From BD1-7 clade bacterium (GTDB lineage Bacteria; Pseudomonadota; Gammaproteobacteria; Pseudomonadales; DT-91), in NCBI GenBank assembly GCA_902705865.1, contig CACSIO010000001.1, positions 576,592 through 640,591 of the forward strand: a DNA stretch of 64,000 nt, given 5' to 3'. The translations under genes were made by a program, and so were the position numbers. This document shows positions 26,925-35,738 of the stretch, piece after piece (the stretch's first letter is position 1; the number at the start of each line of letters is the position of its first letter). The notes beneath the pieces are model-generated. The model had not been told where the DNA came from and did no database searches. It saw nothing but the letters and a program-made list of their open reading frames with translations.

Positions 26925-27458
26925 TTAGCGACATTCGCTTGGTGCATAAGCAGCTGGCAGAGAGCCGTTTACCAAAGCTGGTAGGAGACGCCCAGCTGAT
27001 ACAACATTAGATAGGCTTGCACAACCCCAATCGATAGTTCCTCGGTCGCCGGCAGCGATTGCAGCAGCTAACTGCACAGGAGCGGCACCCGTTTGAATGT
27101 AAGGGGTGTAAACCAGTGTTGAATTCGCAGGAATTGTACCGACATTGAGATTGTTAAAGGTAACGGTTACTTCACCCGTTGCATTATCGATTTGAACGCT
27201 ATTTACATATTTACTAACGGCACCGTTATTATTTGCTTGTGCATTGTAAGTGTCGGCAGCTGCTTCTAGTTCAAGGATAGTCGGGCTGCTAGTCGCGATA
27301 AACTTCTTCGCGTCATCCGCTAGGCCAACACCTTCAGTGATACGTGCACGAATAATGTAATCTTGGTAAGCAGGCAGGGCAACAGCTGCCAAAATACCGA
27401 TGATCGCAACAACGATCATCAATTCAATCAAGGTAAAACCTTTTTGCATTGTTTTCAT
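26925..27458 (-). CDS. pilA: Type IV major pilin PilA
   Basis: Structural subunit of type IVa pili. Seen: the prepilin leader MKTMQKG with cleavage before Phe8, Glu at mature position 5 (FTLIE), then the hydrophobic N-terminal helix ([20 protein letters not shown]). 177 residues, with one cysteine pair, Cys146 and Cys176, closing the C-terminal D-loop. Transcribed from a sigma-54 type promoter 75-91 bases upstream, away from the divergent pilB. Substrate of the PilD peptidase encoded in the same block. Confidence 0.95.
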   Translation of the reverse strand: MKTMQKGFTLIELMIVVAIIGILAAVALPAYQDYIIRARITEGVGLADDAKKFIATSSPTILELEAAADTYNAQANNNGAVSKYVNSVQIDNATGEVTVTFNNLNVGTIPANSTLVYTPYIQTGAAPVQLAAAIAAGDRGTIDWGCASLSNVVSAGRLLPALVNGSLPAAYAPSECR

Positions 27459-27532
27459 AGTTATTCCCCTTGGAATCTTTGTTAGAACTATCAGACAACC
27501 TAACGCGGTTAAATTGTGCTTGGATGAGAATT

Positions 27533-27549
27533 AGCATGATGCATGCCAA
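27533..27549 (-). promoter_or_regulatory. Sigma-54 type promoter of pilA
   Basis: On the minus strand TTGGCATGCATCATGCT shows GG-N10-GC spacing and a good -24 element. The expected start point is about 27522, giving a leader of about 64 bases. Control of pilA by RpoN with PilS/PilR is well known in Pseudomonas; those regulators are not in this window. Confidence 0.75.
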
Positions 27550-27686
27550 CTTTTTCACATGACGTTTTTCTTGCCTTGTAGGCCATTTTTTGACGAAATC
27601 AGCTTTCGCGATTACGCCGTGGCTGGGCTGAAAGTGACAAAAAGTGTCAGTGTGGTGGTGCTGCCGTGATCGTACATCAGTTATGG

Positions 27687-27716
27687 TTGTCTTCAATTTC
27701 CATTGGCATATATACT
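27687..27716 (+). promoter_or_regulatory. Possible sigma-70 promoter of pilB
   Basis: TTGTCT, 18-base spacer, TATACT, ending about 50 bases before the pilB ATG. Five of six matches at -10 and four at -35. It lies in the 310-base divergent region between pilA and pilB, which otherwise holds only the pilA promoter. Confidence 0.5.
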
Positions 27717-27767
27717 CTGCGCAGGCATACACGAAATAAAAAGAATAATTCAACGTAGGGCTTCTAC

Positions 27768-29489
27768 ATGTCATCTGCTATTGCAATTCCGGGGTTAGGC
27801 AGGCGATTGATCGCAGACGGCTTGCTGACAACTGAGCAAACCCAAGAGGCGGTTGCCAGCGCCAAGCGAGATAAACAGGCATTCAGTTTTTATTTAGCGT
27901 CTAACGGCTTGGTTAGCTCCTTAGAAATTGCGAAATCGGCCGCTGACGAATTTGGCAGCCCGTTCCTGGATCTAGACGGTTTTGACCCAGAAGCCGTTGA
28001 GGCGGATTTAGTCTCTATCGATTTGGTGAGTAAACATTTTGCTATTCCTCTACATAAACGTGGCACACGTTTATATGTGGGGGTTGCCGACCCAACTGAT
28101 CTGCGCGCACTTGATGAAATCAAGTTCAGTACTGGCCTCAACGCCGAGGCAATTGTTGTCGATGCGCTAAAGCTAGCGGATCGCATCAAAGCATTGCTTG
28201 AGCAAAACGAGTCAGCAACGGGCACCGGGTTGGAAGATCTAGATGACGGTGATCTGGATGATCTCGATATTGAAGCTGTTGATGAAAGCGGCGGCGGCAA
28301 AGATGATGACGGTGGCAATGAGGCGGATGAAACGCCCGTTGTGCGTTTTATTAATAAGGTCTTGTTGGATGCCATTCGTATCGGCGCGTCAGATATTCAT
28401 TTTGAACCCTATGAAAAATCCTACCGTGTGCGTTTTCGTACCGATGGTATTTTGGATGAAATCGCCAAGCCACCGCAAAAAATGTCGGGCCGAATGGCTG
28501 CGCGTTTAAAAGTTATGTCGCAAATGGATATTTCTGAGCGACGGGTGCCACAAGATGGCCGTATAAAGATGAAGTTGTCGAAAACTAAATCCATTGATTT
28601 TCGCGTTAACACGCTGCCGACGCTCTGGGGTGAAAAAATCGTATTGCGGATTCTCGACCCAACCTCTGCGCAAATGGGCATTGATATGCTCGGTTACGAG
28701 CCTTTCCAGAAAGACCTTTATATGGAAGCGCTGCATTATCCGCAGGGATTGATTTTGGTGACCGGGCCGACGGGCTCCGGTAAGACGGTATCTTTGTATA
28801 CCGGTTTGAATATTCTGAATACGGCAGAGCGTAATATTTCCACAGCGGAGGACCCTGTTGAAATTAACCTTGAAGGCATTAATCAGGTTAACGTTAACAA
28901 TAAGGTGGGGTTAACATTCTCCGAGGCGTTGAAGTCTTTTCTGCGTCAGGATCCTGATATCATCATGGTTGGGGAGATACGAGACCTCGAAACGGGCTCG
29001 ATCGCCATTAAAGCCGCACAAACCGGCCATATGGTAATGTCGACACTGCATACTAATAGTGCTGCAGAAACCATTACTCGTTTGCTGAATATGGGTATTC
29101 CGGCGTTTAACTTGGCGACATCGGTGAGTTTGATTATCGCTCAGCGCTTGGGGCGCCGCTTGTGCAGTGGCTGTAAAGAGCCGGTGGAATATCCGAAACA
29201 AATGTTGCTGGACGAAGGTTTTACTGAAGAAGATCTCGAAACTGCTGAATTGATGAAGGCAGTTGGGTGCCCTAAATGTAATAAAGGCTATAAAGGCCGT
29301 GTGGGTATCTACGAAGTGGTTAAAATCACACCCGCTTTGCAAGAAACGATTATGGAAGGTGGGAACTCGATCGAAATTTCTAAGGTCGCGCGTAGAGAAG
29401 GCTTCAATGATCTTCGCCGATCAGGCTTAATAAAAGCGCTTCAGGGTGTTACCAGCCTTGAAGAAGTTAACCGTGTTACGAAGGACTAA
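27768..29489 (+). CDS. pilB: Type IV pilus extension ATPase PilB
   Basis: Hexameric ATPase that powers pilin assembly at the inner membrane. Seen in 573 residues: N-terminal T2SSE_N domain (GRRLIADGLLTTEQ), the acidic linker rich in Asp (DDGDLDDLDIEAVDESGGG), Walker A GPTGSGKTVS, the Asp box, Walker B DPDIIMVGEIRD, the His box GHMVMSTLHTNSA, and the tetracysteine zinc site CSGC...CPKC. First of three tightly packed genes, 3 bases before pilC. Confidence 0.97.
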   Translation: MSSAIAIPGLGRRLIADGLLTTEQTQEAVASAKRDKQAFSFYLASNGLVSSLEIAKSAADEFGSPFLDLDGFDPEAVEADLVSIDLVSKHFAIPLHKRGTRLYVGVADPTDLRALDEIKFSTGLNAEAIVVDALKLADRIKALLEQNESATGTGLEDLDDGDLDDLDIEAVDESGGGKDDDGGNEADETPVVRFINKVLLDAIRIGASDIHFEPYEKSYRVRFRTDGILDEIAKPPQKMSGRMAARLKVMSQMDISERRVPQDGRIKMKLSKTKSIDFRVNTLPTLWGEKIVLRILDPTSAQMGIDMLGYEPFQKDLYMEALHYPQGLILVTGPTGSGKTVSLYTGLNILNTAERNISTAEDPVEINLEGINQVNVNNKVGLTFSEALKSFLRQDPDIIMVGEIRDLETGSIAIKAAQTGHMVMSTLHTNSAAETITRLLNMGIPAFNLATSVSLIIAQRLGRRLCSGCKEPVEYPKQMLLDEGFTEEDLETAELMKAVGCPKCNKGYKGRVGIYEVVKITPALQETIMEGGNSIEISKVARREGFNDLRRSGLIKALQGVTSLEEVNRVTKD

Positions 29490-29492
29490 CCG

Positions 29493-30725
29493 ATGGCAAC
29501 CGCTAAGGCAAAACAAAAAACAAAATCCTTCACATTTGCATGGACTGGAATGAATGCGAAGGGCGAAAAGGTCTCCGGCGAGCTCGAAGGCGCCAGTTCA
29601 GCCATTATTAAGGTGCAGCTCAAAAAGCAGGGTATTGTCCCCAAACGTGTCGTTAAAAAGTCGAAGCCTTTGTTTGGTGGTGGCAATAAGGCCATCAAAC
29701 CTGGTGATATTGCCATTTTTACCCGGCAATTGGCGACCATGCTGAAGGCCGGTGTGCCATTGATCCAGTCGTTTGATATCGTTGCCGAGGGCTTGGAAAA
29801 TAAATCTATGGCTGAGTTGTGTGTGAAAATACGCAACGAGGTCGCCGGTGGCGCCAGTCTTGCCGGAGCATTAGCTAACTACCCGCGTTATTTTGATGAT
29901 CTGTTCGTTAATCTGGTTGATTCTGGTGAGCAGGCTGGTGCTTTAGAAACCATGCTCGAAAGGGTGGCAACCTATAAAGAAAAATCCGAGGCGTTGAAGT
30001 CAAAAATCAAGAAAGCGATGAAATATCCAATTACGGTATTGTCTGTTGCAGGCGTCGTTACCGGGATTTTGTTGATCAAAGTTGTTCCTCAATTTGCTGA
30101 GCTGTTTGAAGGCTTTGGCTCCGAGTTACCCGCATTTACGCAGATGGTTATGAACTTATCGGAATGGGTTCAAGCGTACTGGTTCATTATTCTGGTATCG
30201 ATCATTGCGATTGTTTTGGCACACCGAGAGGGTAAAGTGCGATCGCAGGCCTATAGTGACCGAGTGGATGCAGTCTCATTGAAATTACCGATTGTAGGTA
30301 AGATCGTCACGGAATCGGTGTATGCGCGTTTTGCTCGAACGTTATCGACGACTTTTGCTGCCGGTGTGCCGCTGGTTGACGCACTTGAATCTGTGCGCGG
30401 TGCGGCTGGTAATGCGGTATATTCCAAAGCCTTGAAGAAGGTCAAAGACGATGTTTCGACAGGTATTCCGCTGAATGTTTGTATTCGTGCATCGAATGTA
30501 TTTCCGTCAATGATGATTCAAATGATCGCCATTGGTGAAGAATCCGGTGATTTGGATGGCATGTTGAGTAAATTGGCTGACCACTATGAGACCGAAGTTG
30601 ATGATTCTGTTGATAGTTTAACCTCTCTGATGGAGCCATTGATTATGGCTGTGTTGGGTGTTCTGGTTGGCGGTTTGATGGTTGCTATGTATCTGCCAAT
30701 CTTCATGATGGGGCAGGCCATTTAA
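29493..30725 (+). CDS. pilC: Type IV pilus platform protein PilC
   Basis: Inner-membrane platform protein that couples PilB to pilin addition. Seen: two GspF/T2SSF repeats (FTRQLATMLKAGVPLIQSFD at about 74-93 and ARTLSTTFAAGVPLVDALES at about 275-294), three hydrophobic segments (VLSVAGVVTGILLIKVV, WFIILVSIIAIVL, ending MAVLGVLVGGLMVAMYLPIF), and GEESGDLDGML. 410 residues, the family length. The stop overlaps the pilD start by one base (TAATG), so translation is probably coupled. Confidence 0.97.
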   Translation: MATAKAKQKTKSFTFAWTGMNAKGEKVSGELEGASSAIIKVQLKKQGIVPKRVVKKSKPLFGGGNKAIKPGDIAIFTRQLATMLKAGVPLIQSFDIVAEGLENKSMAELCVKIRNEVAGGASLAGALANYPRYFDDLFVNLVDSGEQAGALETMLERVATYKEKSEALKSKIKKAMKYPITVLSVAGVVTGILLIKVVPQFAELFEGFGSELPAFTQMVMNLSEWVQAYWFIILVSIIAIVLAHREGKVRSQAYSDRVDAVSLKLPIVGKIVTESVYARFARTLSTTFAAGVPLVDALESVRGAAGNAVYSKALKKVKDDVSTGIPLNVCIRASNVFPSMMIQMIAIGEESGDLDGMLSKLADHYETEVDDSVDSLTSLMEPLIMAVLGVLVGGLMVAMYLPIFMMGQAI

Positions 30726-31633
30726 TGTTTGATACGCTGACTCTAGACTTGGCATCAGCCGGGTTAGAAGTGTTCTGGTTTGCATTTTCATTAGTGGTTG
30801 CCGTCAGTTTGATGATTGGCAGTTTTTTGAATGTAGTGATCTATCGTTTGCCGATTATGATGCAGCGTCAGTGGCAGGCTGAGGCGCGATATTTGTTGTC
30901 GGGCGATGAAGAGCAAAAGGTTGACGCCGAAGCTGGTAGTCGTGATGAGGCAACATTCAATCTTGCCTATCCTGGGTCTGCGTGCCCTCATTGCCATACA
31001 TCAATCAAAGCGTGGCAAAATATGCCTGTGCTGAGTTATTTGCTGTTGAAGGGCAAGTGTGGCAATTGTAAGGCACCGATATCACCTCGTTATCCTTTTG
31101 TTGAGGCATTAACAGCGTTGCTGGCAGCTGTCGCTTTTTTTCAATATCCGGTGTTGATTCAGCTGTTGCCGTTGCTCTTGTTAACGTACTGCCTGGTTGC
31201 ATTAACCGGCATTGATTTTGACCATCAATTATTGCCTGACTCCATCACTTTGCCGCTCTTGTGGCTAGGGTTAGCGCTTAACACGGTTGGGGTGTTTACC
31301 GATCTGTCGAGTGCTGTATGGGGTGCTATTGGCGGTTATGGTGTACTTTGGCTGGTATATTGGGCGTTCAAGCTGGTTACTGGTAAAGAAGGTATGGGTT
31401 ATGGTGATTTCAAGCTAATGGGGGCGTTAGGTGCCTGGTTTGGTTGGCAGGTCTTACCCAATGTGATTTTGCTGTCTTCTGTTGTTGGCGCCATTCTGGG
31501 TATCGCGTTAATTGTATTGCGTGGTCGTGATTCGCAACAACCGTTGCCGTTTGGGCCGTTTATCGCTATCGCTGGTTGGTTGACGGTGATGTTTCCTGAG
31601 ACCTTAACCGTTAGTCAATACCTTCACTCCTGA
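30725..31633 (+). CDS. pilD: Prepilin peptidase / N-methyltransferase PilD
   Basis: Cleaves type IV prepilin leaders and methylates the new N-terminus. Seen: GSFLNVVIYRLP near the N-terminus, the zinc-binding cysteine pairs CPHC and CGNC, and the two aspartate sites of this bilobed aspartic protease, TGIDFDHQLLPD and GMGYGDFKLMGALGAW. About eight membrane segments, 302 residues. It ends the pilBCD operon; a long bidirectional hairpin follows. In Pseudomonas coaE and yacG usually come next; here they are missing from that place. Confidence 0.96.
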   Translation: MFDTLTLDLASAGLEVFWFAFSLVVAVSLMIGSFLNVVIYRLPIMMQRQWQAEARYLLSGDEEQKVDAEAGSRDEATFNLAYPGSACPHCHTSIKAWQNMPVLSYLLLKGKCGNCKAPISPRYPFVEALTALLAAVAFFQYPVLIQLLPLLLLTYCLVALTGIDFDHQLLPDSITLPLLWLGLALNTVGVFTDLSSAVWGAIGGYGVLWLVYWAFKLVTGKEGMGYGDFKLMGALGAWFGWQVLPNVILLSSVVGAILGIALIVLRGRDSQQPLPFGPFIAIAGWLTVMFPETLTVSQYLHS

Positions 31634-31711
31634 TGTTGGCGGCAATTAGGCCGAGTCCATTAGTTTAGTGGCTAGGTGGGTGTTTTTAATTCGTGTTAAT
31701 TGCACATAAAC

Positions 31712-31753
31712 AAGACACAAAAAAGGCGCATTAAAGCGCCTTTTTTGTGTCTT
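31712..31753. terminator. Bidirectional terminator between pilD and nadC
   Basis: A perfect 18-base stem (AAGACACAAAAAAGGCGC, loop ATTAAA, GCGCCTTTTTTGTGTCTT) with T-runs for both strands. It ends 11 bases from the nadC stop and serves the convergent pilBCD and nadC units. Confidence 0.93.
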
Positions 31754-31763
31754 AAAAGTCGAT

Positions 31764-32648
31764 TTAGTCAACGATACGCATCGATAGGTCAACGGCTACA
31801 ACATCTTTGGTCAGTGTACCTAGGGAAATAAAATCCACCCCTGTCTGTGCTACATCGACGAGTGTTGCGTCAGTAATGCCACCAGAAGCTTCAAGCTTAG
31901 CTCGGCCGTTGGCGCGCGCTACGGCATCGACTTTATCGGTATTGCTGAAGTTGTCGAGCATGATGATATCAGCACCTTGCTCAAGGGCTAGATCGAATTC
32001 GGTTAGGTTTTCAACTTCGATTTCAACGGGTTTGCCGGGGTGGTTCGCTTTTGCTTGTTGAATCGCGCTTTCGATGCCACCACATGCGCTGATGTGGTTT
32101 TCTTTAATCAAAAAAGCGTCATAAAGACCAATACGATGGTTTGCACAGCCGCCGCAGGTAACGGCATATTTTTGACCTGTGCGTATTCCCGGAATCGTTT
32201 TGCGTGTATCCAGTAGTGTGACGTTAGTGTGCTTCACGCGTTGCGCGTAGTTCCAGGCTTTGCTGGCGACACCGGATAATAGTTGAAGGAAGTTAAGTGC
32301 TGTGCGCTCGCCTGTCATCAGGCTGCGGGCAGAGCCTTCGAGTTCGAACAGCACATCATTAGCGCTGACTCGGTCGCCATCGTCACAGTGCCAGGTTACT
32401 TTGACGTTATCGTCGAGCTGATGAAATACCTCGTTCACCCAGTCACGTCCGCAAATGGTGGCATCGTCACGGGTAATGATACGCGCACGCATTATTTGCG
32501 TAGCCGGGATCAATTCGGCAGTGATATCACCATCACCGATGTCCTCTGCCAGCGCTTGTTGCACGCTTGTGATCATGTCTGGCCGCCAGCTTTCCGGAAG
32601 TTGCATGTGAATATCCGCTGTGTTGTCGATAGAAAAGCGGCGTATCAT
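31764..32648 (-). CDS. nadC: Nicotinate-nucleotide pyrophosphorylase (carboxylating)
   Basis: Converts quinolinate and PRPP to nicotinate mononucleotide in NAD synthesis. Seen: [16 protein letters not shown], the core [19 protein letters not shown] (quoted as [16 protein letters not shown] here), [44 protein letters not shown] and [11 protein letters not shown]. 294 residues from the first ATG; an ATG at 32606 is an alternative, as the first residues are poorly conserved. Position between the pil block and DUF1631-ampD-ampE is the same as in Pseudomonas. Confidence 0.96.
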   Translation of the reverse strand: MIRRFSIDNTADIHMQLPESWRPDMITSVQQALAEDIGDGDITAELIPATQIMRARIITRDDATICGRDWVNEVFHQLDDNVKVTWHCDDGDRVSANDVLFELEGSARSLMTGERTALNFLQLLSGVASKAWNYAQRVKHTNVTLLDTRKTIPGIRTGQKYAVTCGGCANHRIGLYDAFLIKENHISACGGIESAIQQAKANHPGKPVEIEVENLTEFDLALEQGADIIMLDNFSNTDKVDAVARANGRAKLEASGGITDATLVDVAQTGVDFISLGTLTKDVVAVDLSMRIVD

Positions 32649-32882
32649 ATCAAAAACTGGTTTGTGTGAGTATCTTTGGGAGACTCGGGCTAGTGTCGCT
32701 TTGCGAGATGATGGTTAGATGCTGTGCAGTGTCACAATATTTCCAAAAAAAGCACGGCTAGGGTTTTTCCGGCAGCGTGCGTTGGCATAATGGGGTGAGA
32801 GTGATACGGCTTGGTTGTTGTGTGAGTAGTTATATCAGGCTGCTAGTATCAGAAATACGATCGTAATGGATGGAAAGCCGCT

Positions 32883-34868
32883 ATGCAGTCAATGCTCGAT
32901 TTATATCGTGAGGTGCTCAGAGACCCGCTTCAGAACGCGGTTGAGGCTCTATTTGATGCTGCAGATACCGCATTGGTGAAGTTGGCAAGTGAAAGCACGA
33001 GCAACCATGATCAAAATTTGCATTTTGATGAGGTGCTGAGTCTGCGTGTGCAGCGCCCGGAAATTTGTCGTCGTTTTGTCGCCGAAGTGCTGGGGGAATC
33101 AGGCCAGTTGCCCTTTACGCCTGAGCCGGGTGAGTTGGATGCTCAGCAGGCACAAAGCCTGCAGCGAATGATGCGCCAGCAACCTGAGCAATGGCAGGGC
33201 ACCCCAGCATTGTTTGCTGGTCTTACCGATTTGGGCCATCGGCATGAGACATTGGCGTGGGCGCAATCACCGTTGGCACCTATAGAATTTTGCCAGCGTT
33301 TTATGTCAGTACTGACTCATGCGCGTTTATCGATGCACTGCAAGATGCTGTTGGTTCGCTTGTTTGAGTCACGTTTGTATGGGCGGCTGCAGGATTTTGT
33401 GACGGTTCTGAATCAGCGGTTGATCGATGAATCGGTGTTACCTGAATTAAAAACACCGCAGCCAGTGCTGCAGCAATCGATGGATCGTATCGTCGAGCGT
33501 GAACTCAATCGTCGGGCGATGTATTTGGCATCAGCGGATCATCTGTTTGAAGATTTATTAGAAGAAGCCCAAGTTGATGTGTTTGAAGGGTTGGACGACG
33601 CATTGGCAGAAGACGTGCTACTGAGTGCCGACGCATCGATGGATATCTATAATTGGGCCGATTGGCTGGAGAGGTCAGGGCAATGGCCTGAGCACCTCAG
33701 TAATGAGCAGCAACAGCAAATCAGCCTTGTTCGCCGTTTGCAGAGCTTTTTTGAAGCTTTGCTGGCTGATGATGATATGCCAGCCATTGGCCGCTACCTG
33801 ATTAATCAGCTGCAGTTACCTTACCTGCGCCTTGTGCTGGCCGATAGTGGTTTTTTTGCTGAGCAAGGGCATCCCGCACAAAAGCTGTTGGCTGAGATAG
33901 TCAATCTTACTCACACCTGGCAAGTGCCGAAAGATGTGATGGATTTTCATGCCAATCGATTCTATTGCCTATTGAGTGATTTGGTTAGAGCCTGTGTTGA
34001 AGCAGAGCGCATCTATAATTTCGATTTTCATAAGCAATTAGCTGAATTTATCGCGCTTCGCGAAGCGCAGCGACAGCAGATGCAAACGCGCAGTCAGTGG
34101 CTGCAAGATAGCGAAAGTGAAGCCGCGCATGCGCAAGCGGCGCGAGATGCTGTTGATGCTTTGTTGGAATCACGTTTGTCTCTTGTATCGCTGGCAGAGC
34201 GTGTCGATGCGAGTGTGTTGGAAGATTTTAGCAACGTACTTTATAAAGCAGCTCTGTCTGAGGGATTGGATAGTCACAGTTGGCGCAATGCCATTGCCTT
34301 ATTGGATCGTCTGCTCAACAGCTTACGCCCCGCCGTCGATTATCAGTCGAGGCCGCAATTTTTGCGGATGGTGAGAAACCTGTTGCCTGACCTGCGGATG
34401 AGTTACGAAACGATCGGTGTTGAGCCTCAAGCGATGCTGGAACATTTTAAAACCCTGGAAAAAAACCATAAAACTATCGTTATTGATATTGTGTTGATGA
34501 ATGGTGCTGAGGCGGATGTGGATGATTTGCAGTTATCGGTTGCTCAGCCGCCGGAATCCGCGGATCAATCTTCTTCTGTTGCAGAAGTTACCGGTGACAC
34601 CGCTCACGACATGATTTTCAGCATCGGTACCTGGTTAAATTGGCAGCGCGGTGACACCGTGCGTCGTTGCCAGGTGGCGGCTTACATAAAACATGCGGAC
34701 AAATATATTCTCACTAGTCGCTCGGGCGATCGTATTGGTGATTTACTCGGTGTTGAGCTTCATCGGTTAGTTGCTTCGGGGGATGTGATGGTTGTGAAAT
34801 CCGGCCCGGCGTTTGAGTCGTCTTTGGAACATGTTATTGGAGATATGCGTGAGCAGCGACCTGAATAA
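32883..34868 (+). CDS. DUF1631 family protein, function unknown
   Basis: 661 residues, mostly helical and rich in Leu, Gln and Glu, with no signal peptide or membrane segment, so cytoplasmic. Seen: N-terminal LDLYREVLRDPLQNAVEALF, a central acidic region and a compact C-terminal part (FSIGTWLNWQRGDTVRRCQV, then YILTSRSGDRIGDLL) that looks like a small beta-rich domain. Known: DUF1631 genes sit between nadC and ampD in Pseudomonas; I know of no settled function. Its last 20 bases overlap the ampD start, so the two are translationally linked. Confidence 0.82.
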   Translation: MQSMLDLYREVLRDPLQNAVEALFDAADTALVKLASESTSNHDQNLHFDEVLSLRVQRPEICRRFVAEVLGESGQLPFTPEPGELDAQQAQSLQRMMRQQPEQWQGTPALFAGLTDLGHRHETLAWAQSPLAPIEFCQRFMSVLTHARLSMHCKMLLVRLFESRLYGRLQDFVTVLNQRLIDESVLPELKTPQPVLQQSMDRIVERELNRRAMYLASADHLFEDLLEEAQVDVFEGLDDALAEDVLLSADASMDIYNWADWLERSGQWPEHLSNEQQQQISLVRRLQSFFEALLADDDMPAIGRYLINQLQLPYLRLVLADSGFFAEQGHPAQKLLAEIVNLTHTWQVPKDVMDFHANRFYCLLSDLVRACVEAERIYNFDFHKQLAEFIALREAQRQQMQTRSQWLQDSESEAAHAQAARDAVDALLESRLSLVSLAERVDASVLEDFSNVLYKAALSEGLDSHSWRNAIALLDRLLNSLRPAVDYQSRPQFLRMVRNLLPDLRMSYETIGVEPQAMLEHFKTLEKNHKTIVIDIVLMNGAEADVDDLQLSVAQPPESADQSSSVAEVTGDTAHDMIFSIGTWLNWQRGDTVRRCQVAAYIKHADKYILTSRSGDRIGDLLGVELHRLVASGDVMVVKSGPAFESSLEHVIGDMREQRPE

Positions 34869-35484
34869 GCCCGCATCACTGATTGGTACTTCCCCTGATA
34901 TTCGAATTGCTCAGTTTGAAGACGGTTGGCTGGTAGGGGCGGCGCATCAGAGATCGCCGTTTTACAATGATCGACCTCAATCGAATGCCGGTTGTGTAAG
35001 CTTGATCGTGGTACACAATATTAGCTTGCCGCATCGTCAATTTGGTACCGGTTATGTCGATCAGTTATTTCTTGGGCAGCTAGACTGTTCGGCGCACGCG
35101 AGTTTCGCCGATCTTGTTGGGGTTGAGGTTTCCAGTCACTTTTTAATTCGCCGATCTGGTGAAGTATGTCAATTTGTCAGCGCTGACAAGCGTGCATGGC
35201 ATGCCGGAGTGTCGGAATACGTGGGTCGTGATAACTGCAATGATTTTTCCATAGGAATCGAACTCGAAGGCGCAGACGATGTACCTTATGAACCTCCCCA
35301 ATATCAACAGTTGGCGGTCCTATGCGCAGCCTTGATGGGCGAATATCCGAGTATTGAGCCAGGCGCCGTGACGGGGCATAGTGATATTGCCCCAGGGCGA
35401 AAAACCGACCCAGGGCCGGTGTTTGATTGGTCTTACTTTCGGCAATTGTTGGCGACCGAATTGGGTATCAAATCTGAAGGCTGA
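34849..35484 (+). CDS. ampD: 1,6-anhydro-N-acetylmuramyl-L-alanine amidase AmpD
   Basis: Cytoplasmic zinc amidase that cuts the stem peptide from anhydro-muropeptides in wall recycling and thereby keeps AmpR-controlled beta-lactamase low. GTG at 34849, after GGAGATAT, gives 211 residues; an in-frame upstream GTG/ATG region at 34813 lies inside the DUF1631 gene. Seen: zinc ligands in IVVHNISLP (His) and TGHSDIAPGRKTDPGP (His and Asp), the catalytic area SADKRAWHAGVSEYVGRDNC and FSIGIELEGAD. Works on what AmpG imports. Confidence 0.95.
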   Translation: MSSDLNKPASLIGTSPDIRIAQFEDGWLVGAAHQRSPFYNDRPQSNAGCVSLIVVHNISLPHRQFGTGYVDQLFLGQLDCSAHASFADLVGVEVSSHFLIRRSGEVCQFVSADKRAWHAGVSEYVGRDNCNDFSIGIELEGADDVPYEPPQYQQLAVLCAALMGEYPSIEPGAVTGHSDIAPGRKTDPGPVFDWSYFRQLLATELGIKSEG

Positions 35485-35613
35485 TTATCCGATGGCGTCA
35501 TCTGCTTTTCATCTAGCTGCCGTATTGTTGGTCAGCGGCTATCATAATAGGCATTGAGATTCAGATATACTGGTGTTCTGACGATACACGCATACGTCTT
35601 GGTGGCTCCATGC

Positions 35614-35625
35614 TGTTAATTAACA
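35614..35625. other. 12-base palindrome upstream of ampE
   Basis: TGTTAATTAACA, a perfect palindrome 114 bases before the ampE ATG, in the 255-base ampD-ampE gap. Could be a protein-binding site; nothing else in the gap is recognisable. Confidence 0.3.
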
Positions 35626-35738
35626 ACTAAGATATGTTGATGTAGTCGACGGTTCTTGTTCATTAATGCGGCAAGCAGGTTGTGTTTGTAAGATCTGTGG
35701 ATTCGCAATGTCGATAAGGAGCGCCAATAAGGAATAAC

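Noticed and set aside
28911-29342. 143-codon minus-strand frame inside pilB
   Set aside because: Antisense shadow; the plus strand encodes conserved PilB motifs throughout.
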